Assembly: GCF_965215655.1 (NCBI RefSeq)
Contig: NZ_OZ244111.1
Location: forward strand, 2,976,001 to 3,040,000
Direction: 5' to 3'
DNA: 64,000 nucleotides
DNA from: Nioella sp965215655
GTDB taxonomy: Bacteria > Pseudomonadota > Alphaproteobacteria > Rhodobacterales > Rhodobacteraceae
The position numbers were made by a program, and so were the translations under genes. The first letter of the stretch is position 1, and each line of letters begins with the position of its first letter. Under the pieces are notes generated by a model. That model had not been told where the DNA came from. It worked only from the letters and a program-made list of their open reading frames with translations, and did not search any database. This document shows positions 1 through 8,132 of the stretch, in pieces.

Positions 1-85
1 TGATCCGGTCCAGCGGATCGTTACCGGCTGTGGCCTTGGCACGTTCGGAGGGGTGCGCAAAGGCAAGGCGGGTTTCATCGGACAT
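1..85 (-). CDS. 5' fragment of a gene cut by the window edge, possibly dihydroneopterin aldolase
   Basis: Reading leftward from an ATG at 85 there is an open frame of 28 codons to the window edge, starting MSDETRLAFAHPSERAKATA and ending DRI. Rhodobacterales dihydroneopterin aldolases (FolB, folate synthesis) often carry an N-terminal tail of this kind before the core motif DRISLRD, and the last three residues fit that motif. The identification rests on a short N-terminus recalled by eye, so it is tentative. About 110 bases with no visible gene separate it from the SleB-like gene. Confidence 0.4.
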   Translation of the reverse strand, partial: MSDETRLAFAHPSERAKATAGNDPLDRI

Positions 86-193
86 GGGGCTTGGCCTCCG
101 GGGCCGGTCAGGACAGTAGCGACCTTTTAGCAGGCCAGCGCGCAGGATGCACGGGCCTGAGGCGTCACTGTTGGCCGGGAATGCGACGCCGCG

Positions 194-871
194 TCAGCGA
201 CCGCGATAGAAGAGATGCACACCGATTTCAGCGGTCTGCGGAAATTCCCGCGCCCAGGAGGGGTTGACCCAGTTGGCGTGGTAATGCGTCGCGCCCGAGG
301 TCAGGTTGCGCGGACCGCCGTCAATCATGATGCGGGCGATACGGCCAAGCCGTTCATGGATCGCGTGATCGGTCACGGTTTCGGGGCGGCCATCGCAGGT
401 ATAGGTGAACTGGCAGGCCCAACGCCGCCCGGTGCCCTGATTGACGACATCGCATATCGTGTCGGGGTAATTTGCGTGATCGACGCGGTTCAGGATGACC
501 TCTGCTACCGCGAACTGACCCGCCACGCTTTCGCCGCGCGCCTCGAAATAGAGCGCTTCGGTCAGACATTGCCATTGCCGCCCGCCGCGGGCGCGGCCCA
601 TGGCGTCCAGTTCTGCCGCAGTGTAGGGGGCCTCTCCGGCCTCATTCAACTGCTGACCGGTATAGGGCGAGCCAAGTGCTGACAGGCGCAGCGGGCTGAC
701 CGCGCGCATGCCGCTATGTTCCTGCCCCATGACCGAGGTGAAGAGCGAGCCGAGCGTATGGGTCGGATCGGTGGAGGTTGACGCCACAACATCGGCCTGC
801 GCGAGGCTGGCGGTGAATAGCAATGCGGTGGCAGCGGCCTTCACGGCGCGCACAATCTTCGGCTGTCCCAT
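194..871 (-). CDS. Cell wall hydrolase, SleB/CwlJ (Hydrolase_2) family, exported
   Basis: This is a predicted peptidoglycan hydrolase acting in the periplasm. The C-terminal ~120 residues hold the SleB core: EALYFEARGE with the presumed catalytic Glu, then AVAEVILNRV, CQFTYTCDG and GATHYHANWVNPSWA. The Met at 871 is preferred because a GGGGG Shine-Dalgarno-like run lies about 9 nt upstream and the protein then opens with a signal peptide (KIVRAVKAAATALLFTASLAQA). Upstream in-frame codons reach 964 but put about 30 charged residues before the signal. In Rhodobacterales such proteins are not sporulation enzymes; they are thought to act in wall remodelling. Family assignment is solid, the physiological role is not. 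Confidence 0.85.
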   Translation of the reverse strand: MGQPKIVRAVKAAATALLFTASLAQADVVASTSTDPTHTLGSLFTSVMGQEHSGMRAVSPLRLSALGSPYTGQQLNEAGEAPYTAAELDAMGRARGGRQWQCLTEALYFEARGESVAGQFAVAEVILNRVDHANYPDTICDVVNQGTGRRWACQFTYTCDGRPETVTDHAIHERLGRIARIMIDGGPRNLTSGATHYHANWVNPSWAREFPQTAEIGVHLFYRGR

Positions 872-1059
872 TCTGGGCATCCCCCATTGACCGGGTTTTC
901 CCGGCTCTGCTTCGACCTCATACGTGTACCGGACAGATCGCCAATCGACCAAACCGGTGCTCAATCTAGTGACATCCCCTTAACAGACCCCCAACGGATA
1001 GGGGGTGCGGTACAGAGAATCATTTAACGTCGGCTTATAATGGTCTGGAATCGCGCCGA

Positions 1060-3573
1060 TTATATGTCAGCAATGGACAGTTGTGCGGCCGCAAGTTTGG
1101 CAACCGGCACCCGGAAGGGCGAGCAGGAGACATAGTCGAACCCTGCGGATCTGCTGAAGGCGATCGAATCGGGATCGCCGCCATGTTCGCCACAAATCGA
1201 CAGGGTGATGCCCTGCCGCGCCGCGCGTCCCCGCTCGGCACCGAGCAGCAACAACTCGCCCACCCCGTCACGGTCCAGCCGCTGGAACGGGTCCTCGGGA
1301 TAGACACCCTGATTGACATAGGCCGACATGAACCGCCCCGCATCGTCGCGCGACAAGCCATAGGTCATCTGCGTCAGGTCATTTGTGCCGAAGGACAGGA
1401 AGGCGGCATGTTCAGCGATCTCACCCGCGCGCAGCGCCGCGCGTGGCGTTTCCACCATGACGCCCAACCGGTAGGTGAAATTCACCCCCGTCTCATTGCG
1501 CACCGCCGCCGCAACCGCGTCGACGCGGTCCTTGATCAGTTCCACCTCGCGCTTGGCGCTGACCAGCGGGATCATGATTTCCGGCACCACCGGGTCACCG
1601 CCTTCGGAGGCGGCCACGGTCGCCTCGAATATGGCGCGGGCCTGCATTTCGTAGATGCCCGCCACGGTAATGCCAAGCCTCACGCCCCGCATCCCCAGCA
1701 TCGGGTTGAACTCCTGCAAGGCCTCGATCCTGGCAGAAACGCGGCTGACGGGCAGGTCCAGCGCCTCGGCCAGCGCCCGGATGCCATCGCGGTCGCCGGG
1801 TAGAAATTCATGGAGCGGCGGGTCGAAGAGGCGGATGCAGACGGGCTGGCCCTGCATCAGCTTGAAGAGCTCGATGAAATCGCCGCGCTGCATGGGCAGA
1901 AGCCGTTCCAGCGCCGCTTTGCGATCCTCGGGATCTTCGGTGAAGATCATTTCCCGCATCACGGTCAGGCGGATGGGGTCGAAAAACATATGCTCGGTCC
2001 GGCACAGGCCGATGCCGTCGACACCGAAAGTCTGCGCCAGCCGCGCATCCTCGGGCGTGTCCGCATTGGCGCGGATGCCGATATCGCGCGCCGCGTCGGC
2101 CCATTTCAGCAAGGTTGCGAACGCCCCACTCATGTCGGGTTCAATCATCCTGACCGCACCGACCAGAACCTGCCCGGAACTGCCGTCGATGCTGATGATG
2201 TCGCCTTCATGGAACACCCTGCGACCCGGCACGGTCAGGGTCTTCTTGCGATGGTCGAGCTGCAGATCGGTGGCGCCGGACACGCAGGGCACACCAAGGC
2301 CACGGGCGATCACCGCCGCGTGGCTGGTCATGCCGCCGCGTTCGGTAAGGATGCCTTCGGCGGCATGCATGCCACGGATATCCTCGGGGCTGGTTTCGCG
2401 ACGCACGAGAATGCAGGGTTCATTCTGCGAACTCGCGGCCTGCGCCGCGGCGGCGGTAAAGACGAGCTTGCCGGTTGCCGCACCGGGGGCCGCGGCAATG
2501 CCGCGAGTCAGCACGTCGCGCGGGGCCTCCGGGTCGAGCTGGCGGTGCATCATCTGGTTGAGCGTAAACGGCGCGATGCGCATCAACGCCTCTTCGCGCG
2601 GGATGACCCCGTCCTCGGCCAGATCGACAGCGATGCGCACATCTGCGCGGGCCGAACGGGGCACCCGCACGGCATCGAGAATGGCAAGCCGGCCCTCCAT
2701 CAGGGTGAACTCGATCTGCATTTCTTCGCGCAGGCGGGTGCGGATCAGATGGCCCGCATCGCGCAGCGCCGCGACCTGGTCGGGGTGGCGATCCTCCAGC
2801 GCGGTGCCGCGCGGGTCGGTCTCGATGAACTGGGCATCCGCCTCGCTCAGCGCCGCGCGGCCCTGACTTTGCGGCAGGTAGCGCCCGGTGATCTGCGGCT
2901 CTCCGGTATCGGTGGACACGAATTGCAGGACGCCGGCGCCGGTTTCCTCCTTGCCGATGGACAGCGCCATGCGCTGCACGACAAGGCCAAGCCCCGCATC
3001 CGCAGGCGCGCCCTTGGCCTGACGCAGCAAGCGGGCCGACGTGCCCTCCCACGCGCGGGCCATGGAGCGCAGGACCTCGGTCAGCTGCGTTTCCACGTCC
3101 TGCGGGAACGGCTCCTCCATCTCATCCTCGAAATGGGCGAGCGCGATGCGCGGGGTGATGGGGTCGGCGAAGAGGTCTTCATCGAGCCGAAGCACATCCA
3201 CCGCATAGGCACGGATGAAGGACAGGTAAAGCTGGTCCGCCGCCGATTGTCCGTGTTCCTGGGCGATGCGCGCGGCCACGGAATCGTTCATGCCGATATT
3301 GAGCACCGTCCCCGGCCCGCCCCAATCTGGGGCCTCGCTGGAGGACCGGACAGACAGCAGATCGCCCTTCTCGAAGATCGCCGACAGGGCGCACATATCC
3401 GGCACATAGCCCTGCGCCAGCCTGCGCACCGTGTCGAAGGACAGCGCGACCGAGAGCGGAACCGGCAGGTCGAGCCGCACCAGCCGCTGAAGGCATTTGG
3501 CGCGGTTGCCATGCATGTCCTTCTTGATCGGCGCGGTGGCAGTGATCTGGATGATATCCGGGCGGTCGGGCAT
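1060..3573 (-). CDS. PEP-utilizing enzyme resembling pyruvate phosphate dikinase, with divergent ATP domain
   Basis: The protein has about 837 residues. The C-terminal two thirds match pyruvate phosphate dikinase: the phosphohistidine domain GGMTSHAAVIARG with its swivelling His, and the PEP barrel ending SFGTNDLTQMTYG and ICGEHGGDP with the catalytic Cys. The N-terminal nucleotide-binding part is shorter than usual: GNRAKCLQRL stands where GGKGANLAEM normally sits, and the EFT...QTR end of the ATP-grasp fold reads EFTLMEGRLAILDAVR. PPDK activity (ATP + Pi + pyruvate to PEP) is therefore uncertain. It follows glyS on the same strand after 228 bases from this start. An alternative ATG at 3612 has no better ribosome binding site. 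Confidence 0.8.
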   Translation of the reverse strand: MPDRPDIIQITATAPIKKDMHGNRAKCLQRLVRLDLPVPLSVALSFDTVRRLAQGYVPDMCALSAIFEKGDLLSVRSSSEAPDWGGPGTVLNIGMNDSVAARIAQEHGQSAADQLYLSFIRAYAVDVLRLDEDLFADPITPRIALAHFEDEMEEPFPQDVETQLTEVLRSMARAWEGTSARLLRQAKGAPADAGLGLVVQRMALSIGKEETGAGVLQFVSTDTGEPQITGRYLPQSQGRAALSEADAQFIETDPRGTALEDRHPDQVAALRDAGHLIRTRLREEMQIEFTLMEGRLAILDAVRVPRSARADVRIAVDLAEDGVIPREEALMRIAPFTLNQMMHRQLDPEAPRDVLTRGIAAAPGAATGKLVFTAAAAQAASSQNEPCILVRRETSPEDIRGMHAAEGILTERGGMTSHAAVIARGLGVPCVSGATDLQLDHRKKTLTVPGRRVFHEGDIISIDGSSGQVLVGAVRMIEPDMSGAFATLLKWADAARDIGIRANADTPEDARLAQTFGVDGIGLCRTEHMFFDPIRLTVMREMIFTEDPEDRKAALERLLPMQRGDFIELFKLMQGQPVCIRLFDPPLHEFLPGDRDGIRALAEALDLPVSRVSARIEALQEFNPMLGMRGVRLGITVAGIYEMQARAIFEATVAASEGGDPVVPEIMIPLVSAKREVELIKDRVDAVAAAVRNETGVNFTYRLGVMVETPRAALRAGEIAEHAAFLSFGTNDLTQMTYGLSRDDAGRFMSAYVNQGVYPEDPFQRLDRDGVGELLLLGAERGRAARQGITLSICGEHGGDPDSIAFSRSAGFDYVSCSPFRVPVAKLAAAQLSIADI

Positions 3574-3665
3574 TTGTTTCGCACTTGCAGAAAAAAGGGT
3601 TGAAGGGACCATACAGCGGAATCGCGCCGGGTCCAGTGCGGCGTTTGGGTGTCGGGGTGTTTCGC

Positions 3666-3708
3666 CGTGCCATTGGCACGTCGACCCGCGCGGCCCTTGC
3701 GGGCCGCG
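3666..3708. repeat. Pair of intergenic foldback palindromes 3' of glyS
   Basis: CGTGCCATTGGCACG (3666-3680) and CGCGGCCC-TTGC-GGGCCGCG (3689-3708) are two inverted repeats in a row, in the style of the dispersed tandem-palindrome family described elsewhere in this window. They lie about 100 bases past the glyS stop and before the PPDK-like gene on the same strand, so they could act as an intercistronic hairpin or terminator. This is the least regular member. Confidence 0.5.
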
Positions 3709-3734
3709 TGAAACGCTTTCGCAAGAGCTGGTCC

Positions 3735-3797
3735 GGGGGGCTCTGCCCCCGTCGCCTTCGGCGACTCCCCCGAGGTATTTTCACCAAGCTGAAAGGA
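3735..3797 (-). repeat. 3'-UTR repeat element copy 1, directly after the glyS stop
   Basis: Read in the sense of glyS, the stop is followed within about 5 nt by a pyrimidine-rich stretch (CTTTCAGCTTGGTGAAAATAC) and CTCGGGGG, then two GC hairpins, GTCGCC-TTCG-GGCGAC type and GGGGGCTCTGCCCCC. Three other copies occur (24607, 31861, 38817), each immediately 3' of a stop codon in the sense orientation. This copy is the most diverged. It probably affects 3'-end formation or mRNA stability. Confidence 0.65.
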
Positions 3798-3801
3798 ACG
3801 C

Positions 3802-6018
3802 TTAACCTTCGATCCGCGACAGGTCCGCGATCTTGCCGCAGCTTGCGGTGATCTCGTGCAGCAGATTGAGGCGATTGCGGCGCAGGATCGCGTTGTCCGC
3901 ATTGACCTGCACGGTGTCAAAGAAGGCGTCGATGGGCGCGCGCAGAGCGGACATGGCGGACATGGCGGCGGGGAAATCATCCGATGCAAGCGCCGGGGCT
4001 ACAGCAGCCTCGGCCTGCGACAGCGCCGCGAAAAGCGCCTTTTCCTCTGCGGTCTCGGCGTATTTCACATCGGCACCATAGCGGTACTCGACCCCGTCCT
4101 TTTCCTCTGCCTGGGCCAGGATATTGGCGGCGCGCTTGTAGCCTTGAACGAGGTTTTCGCCATCCTCCGACGCAAGGAAGGCCGCCAGCGCCTCGGCCCG
4201 GTTGACGAGCAGAGCAAGGTCGTCGCTGCCGGGAAGGGCAAGACAGGCGTCGATCACGTCATGGCGAATGCCCTGATCGCGCAGGTGGACCTTGAGCCGG
4301 TCATGGGTGAAGCGCAGCAGATCATCGGAAGCGTCCGGCACCTTGTTTTCCAGTGCAAGGAAATCGTCATGCAGATCATCGAGACGGTCCTTGACCGCGT
4401 GGAAGGCCGCGCCGAAGACGCCGTGATCGGCGATCTCTGTCAGCAGTTCCTCCAGTGCGCTGTCGTCGAGGTCATGGTTCACGGCAGCCTCGATCCGGAT
4501 CAGCTGCGCATCAATGAAGCGATCCAGGTTCAGGCGCAGCCCGTTCACCAACACCAGCCGGATCACCCCGAGCGCGGCGCGGCGCAGCGCGTAGGGGTCT
4601 TTCGACCCGGTGGGTTTTTCGTCGATGGCCCAGAAGCCTGCCAGCGTGTCGAGCTTGTCGGCGAGCGCCACGGCGACGGACAGGGGCGCGGTTGGCACAT
4701 CATCCGACGGCCCAAGCGGCGAGTAATGCTCCTGCGCGGCGGCGGCGACCTCGGCCGGGTAGCCTGCGGCTTCCGCATAGTAGCGGCCCATCAGGCCCTG
4801 CAATTCGGGGAACTCGTAGACCATTTCCGAGGATAGATCCGCCTTGGCAATCCGCGCGGCGGTTTCGGCCTGATCGGGGTCGGCCCCCACCACCGGGGCC
4901 AAGTCCCGCGCCAGTGCCGCGATGCGGTCGATCCGGGCGGCTTGTGTCCCGAGCTTGTTGTGGAAGGTCACGTTTTCCAGGCTGCGGGTCCAGGCGGACA
5001 TGTCCGACTTGGCTATGCGCAGGTCGTTTTCCCAGAAGAATTTCGCATCCGCCAAACGTGCGGACAGCACCTTGCCATTGCCCGCCAGAATGGTCGCGCC
5101 ATGATCGGCGGTTTCGCGGTTGGCGACGGTGATGAAGCGTTCGATCCGGCCCGTGGTCGGGTTCTTCACGGAAAAGAATTTCTGATGTTCGCGCATGGAG
5201 GTTTGCAGCACCTCGGGCGGCAGGCCCAGGAACTCTTCTCCGATCGCGCCCATCAGGACAACCGGCCATTCCACCAGCCCCGCGACCTCGGCCAGCAGGC
5301 CCTTATCCTCGACCACCTCCAGCCCGGCGGCGAAGGCCATGTTGGTGGCGTCGTGCCAGATGTGGTCCGCCCGTTCCTCGGCAGAGAGGATCACATGGGC
5401 CTTCTTCAGTTTGGCGGCGTAGTCGTCGAAGCCGGTGACTGCGAAGCGACCGGGAGCCATGAAGCGGTGGCCCTCGGTGGTGTCGCCGACGGCGATCCCA
5501 TCCACGTCGAAGGGGACCACACGGGCGCCGTTGTCATCAGACAGGATGCACAGGATCGAATGCAGCGGGCGCACCCACCGGAGATTGCCGGCGCCCCACC
5601 GCATCGACTTGGGCCAGGGGAAGTTGCGGATCGTGGCGGGGATGACGTTTGCCAGAATATCCTCTGCCGACCGGCCCGGCTTCACGATCTTGGCGAAATA
5701 GGTCTGGCCCTTCTTGTCGTCGCGGATCTCCAGCTGGTCCTTGCTGAGCCCCGTGGCGCGCAGAAAGCCGTCCAGCGCCTTTTCCGGCGCGTCCACGCGC
5801 GGGCCCTTGCGCTCTTCGGTCACGTCGGGGCTTTCCGTGGTCAGCCCTTCCAGCGCCAGCACCAGACGGCGCGGGGTGGAAAACACCCCGGCACCCGCAT
5901 AGGTCAGCCCCGCCTCGACCAGCGCGTCGGTCACGAGTTTCTTCAGATCCTCAGCCGCGCGGCGCTGCATCCGCGCGGGGATTTCCTCACTGAACAGTTC
6001 CAGCAGAAGATCGGGCAT
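3802..6018 (-). CDS. glyS: Glycine--tRNA ligase beta subunit
   Basis: This is the beta subunit of the bacterial tetrameric (alpha2-beta2) glycyl-tRNA synthetase, which binds tRNA-Gly for charging in the cytoplasm. The N-terminus MPDLLLELFSEEIPARMQ is diagnostic, as are ATIRNFPWPKSMRWG and SMREHQKFFSVKN. The C-terminal ~100 residues form the DALR-type anticodon-binding domain (YKRAANILAQAEEKDG). At 738 residues it is slightly longer than the usual ~690. It is the last gene of the glyQ - unknown - DUF6446 - glyS operon, with one base between it and DUF6446. No truncation is visible. Confidence 0.97.
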   Translation of the reverse strand: MPDLLLELFSEEIPARMQRRAAEDLKKLVTDALVEAGLTYAGAGVFSTPRRLVLALEGLTTESPDVTEERKGPRVDAPEKALDGFLRATGLSKDQLEIRDDKKGQTYFAKIVKPGRSAEDILANVIPATIRNFPWPKSMRWGAGNLRWVRPLHSILCILSDDNGARVVPFDVDGIAVGDTTEGHRFMAPGRFAVTGFDDYAAKLKKAHVILSAEERADHIWHDATNMAFAAGLEVVEDKGLLAEVAGLVEWPVVLMGAIGEEFLGLPPEVLQTSMREHQKFFSVKNPTTGRIERFITVANRETADHGATILAGNGKVLSARLADAKFFWENDLRIAKSDMSAWTRSLENVTFHNKLGTQAARIDRIAALARDLAPVVGADPDQAETAARIAKADLSSEMVYEFPELQGLMGRYYAEAAGYPAEVAAAAQEHYSPLGPSDDVPTAPLSVAVALADKLDTLAGFWAIDEKPTGSKDPYALRRAALGVIRLVLVNGLRLNLDRFIDAQLIRIEAAVNHDLDDSALEELLTEIADHGVFGAAFHAVKDRLDDLHDDFLALENKVPDASDDLLRFTHDRLKVHLRDQGIRHDVIDACLALPGSDDLALLVNRAEALAAFLASEDGENLVQGYKRAANILAQAEEKDGVEYRYGADVKYAETAEEKALFAALSQAEAAVAPALASDDFPAAMSAMSALRAPIDAFFDTVQVNADNAILRRNRLNLLHEITASCGKIADLSRIEG

Positions 6019-6019
6019 G

Positions 6020-6544
6020 TCAGTTCCTCTCGGGCGCGGGCGGGCAGTCTTCGGGGACGGGATCGCCGCTATAGGCCGCTTCCCCGCAATGGTTCAGTTG
6101 ATGCCAGGCATAGCCATGGCCGTCTTCGGTGATCATCACGATCTGGTCGACGCCATAGACAATGTTGGCCTCGCCCAGAAAGGCCAGACCGCTGCCAGTT
6201 TCCAGCGCGCGGGTCAGGGTGCCCGCGTCATAGCAGTCGAACCATCCGGGCGTGTTGAGCGGCGTGGCCCCCGCATAGGGCTGATAGGTCTCGGTCATCA
6301 GGGCGAGGCTCAGCGGCGTGGTGAAACAGGCCCGGAAGCGCAGGGGCGAGGTGTCGGCGTCGATGCCCTCGAAATCGGCGATTGGCAGCGGGTCGACCAC
6401 ACCGTTGAAGGTGGTGGCGCTGATCGTCACGGCATCCATGCTGATCGGTTCATAATAGGCGCGGGTTTCCGTCCACCACAGGAGGGAACCGGCAACGGCG
6501 GCGGAAAGAAGAATGGCAGCTGTCACGAATTGTCCCCGGGTCAT
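6020..6544 (-). CDS. DUF6446 family membrane-anchored protein
   Basis: A 174-residue protein of unknown function that Rhodobacterales keep between the two glycyl-tRNA synthetase genes. Residues 1-25 form one hydrophobic segment (FVTAAILLSAAVAGSLLWW), so the rest is likely periplasmic. The remainder carries the family signature: FEGIDADTSPLRFRACFTTPLS, TPGWFDCYDAGTL and YAWHQLNHCGEA. The start overlaps the preceding stop by ATGA, implying translational coupling. Its persistent linkage to glyQS is known, but no function follows from that. Confidence 0.85.
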   Translation of the reverse strand: MTRGQFVTAAILLSAAVAGSLLWWTETRAYYEPISMDAVTISATTFNGVVDPLPIADFEGIDADTSPLRFRACFTTPLSLALMTETYQPYAGATPLNTPGWFDCYDAGTLTRALETGSGLAFLGEANIVYGVDQIVMITEDGHGYAWHQLNHCGEAAYSGDPVPEDCPPAPERN

Positions 6545-7035
6545 CGGTAGCCGATCTGCAGTTCTGAAATCAGGAAGCTGATGGAATCGACATGCGATGC
6601 GGTCATCATGATTGATGTTGGCAGTTGTTGAAATGCCGCGCCGATCGCGTGCTCACTGCCCATAGGAAGCGTCAGGCTTGCGCGTGGGGGACTGGCGGAT
6701 GCCCACAGGATTCCCGAATTGGGTATCTTGCCCGACACCTTATATTCCTTCACCGTCGGTTCCAGATCCGCGAAGTGCACATCGATCAGGATATCCGATG
6801 CACAACCGGCATGCCGATCTGAGAACGGACCAAGGAATTCATTTGTTGGCCAGTCTCCCTCGCAGTCACGCATAATGAGGCGCAGCTTCGCCTCTAGTGT
6901 CCATGTGGACAAAAAGCTTCTCGCCGGCTCTTCCGGCGGCTGTTCCAAAAATGCATCCGAGACCACATAAGCCTTGGCCCTTGCCGCCGTAATCTGGCCT
7001 TCGAACCGGGCGTCTATCCATCTTGCGTCAGACAT
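6541..7035 (-). CDS. Hypothetical protein inserted in the glyQ-glyS operon
   Basis: A 164-residue protein I do not recognise. The start at 7035 is supported by an 8-base overlap with the end of glyQ (ATGTCTGA holds both its start and the glyQ stop), and its own stop overlaps the DUF6446 start by ATGA. There is no signal peptide, membrane segment or obvious cofactor motif. The C-terminal half has beta-rich alternation (SILIDVHFADLEP-like, ASLTLPMGSEH, ISFLISELQIGYR). The DNA appears less GC-rich than its neighbours. Its genes-within-operon stitching suggests it is expressed. Relatives normally have no gene here, as far as I know. Confidence 0.7.
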   Translation of the reverse strand: MSDARWIDARFEGQITAARAKAYVVSDAFLEQPPEEPARSFLSTWTLEAKLRLIMRDCEGDWPTNEFLGPFSDRHAGCASDILIDVHFADLEPTVKEYKVSGKIPNSGILWASASPPRASLTLPMGSEHAIGAAFQQLPTSIMMTASHVDSISFLISELQIGYR

Positions 7036-7966
7036 CAGAAACAGCCCATCCCCCTGCCCCGGTCTGCACGAAGGCATCGGCGCATTTCTTGGCCAGCGCC
7101 CGGACGCGGCCGATATAGGCCTGACGCTCGGTGACCGAGATCACACCGCGCGCATCCAGAAGGTTAAAGAGGTGGCTCGCCTTGATGCACTGGTCATAGG
7201 CCGGGTGCGCCATGATGATGCGCTTGCCGGTCTTGGGATCGTCGTGCGGGTGGCTCAGGATCGCCTCGCATTCGGCCTCTGCATCCTCGAAATGGCGCAG
7301 AAGGATCTCGGTTTCCGCCGTGTCGAAGTTGAAGCGGCTGTATTCCTCCTCCGTCTGGCGGAAAACGTCGCCATAGGTCAGCGGGATCGGCGCATCGGGG
7401 TCGTTGAAGGGCATATCCATCACATGATCGACGCCGAGGATGTAGATCGCCAGACGTTCCAGCCCATAGGTCAGCTCACCCGACACAGGCTTGCAGTCAT
7501 GGCCGCCAACCTGCTGGAAATAGGTGAACTGGCTAACCTCCATCCCGTCGCACCAGACCTCCCAACCCAGACCCCAGGCCCCCAGGGTGGGGCTTTCCCA
7601 GTCATCTTCCACGAAGCGCACGTCATGCAGGTCCATGTCGATGCCAATGGCCTCCAGCGAGCCCAGGTAAAGCGCCTGCAGATCGGGCGGGCTGGGTTTG
7701 ATCAGCACCTGATACTGGTAATAATGCTGCAACCGGTTCGGGTTCTCGCCATAGCGCCCATCCGTCGGGCGGCGCGAAGGCTGCACATAGGCGGCGGCCC
7801 AGGGCTGCGTGCCAAGGCTGCGCAGGGTCGTGGCCGGATGGAAGGTGCCGGCGCCGACCTCCATGTCATAGGGCTGCATGATCGCACAGCCCTTGGTGGC
7901 CCAGTAGGACTGGAGCCTCAGGATGATTTCCTGAAAACTGCGCGGCGGCGTGATGTTTTCGGCCAT
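7028..7966 (-). CDS. glyQ: Glycine--tRNA ligase alpha subunit
   Basis: This is the catalytic alpha subunit of the tetrameric glycyl-tRNA synthetase. The 312-residue length is typical. Class II motifs are intact: SFQEIILRLQSYWATKGCAI at the N-terminus, GAGTFHPATTLRSLG, AYVQPSRRPTDGRYGENPNR and SGELTYGLERLAIY. The start at 7966 has a GGGAA ribosome binding site about 6 nt upstream; the frame stays open to 8197 but without family similarity. First gene of the gly operon. It is divergent from the gene at 8133, with about 165 bases between them that must hold both promoters. Confidence 0.97.
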   Translation of the reverse strand: MAENITPPRSFQEIILRLQSYWATKGCAIMQPYDMEVGAGTFHPATTLRSLGTQPWAAAYVQPSRRPTDGRYGENPNRLQHYYQYQVLIKPSPPDLQALYLGSLEAIGIDMDLHDVRFVEDDWESPTLGAWGLGWEVWCDGMEVSQFTYFQQVGGHDCKPVSGELTYGLERLAIYILGVDHVMDMPFNDPDAPIPLTYGDVFRQTEEEYSRFNFDTAETEILLRHFEDAEAECEAILSHPHDDPKTGKRIIMAHPAYDQCIKASHLFNLLDARGVISVTERQAYIGRVRALAKKCADAFVQTGAGGWAVSDV

Positions 7967-8132
7967 GTCATTTCCCGGGTGGTGAAAGGCAGGGGTGTGA
8001 TAGTGGTCCCTCCCGCCATGGTCAATTGGCCGAACACGCATATTTCTGGTGCATCGGCTGGTGTGTCTGATAGGTTGCCGCCGATCGTGAACGGGCGAAG
8101 CCCGCAGGAAACATGGGGTTAGGAGAAAGAGG

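Noticed and set aside
1810..3603. Long plus-strand frame (597 codons) opposite the PEP enzyme gene
   Set aside because: It is antisense to a protein with clear family motifs and is His/Gly/Arg-rich, the usual shadow pattern in high-GC DNA.
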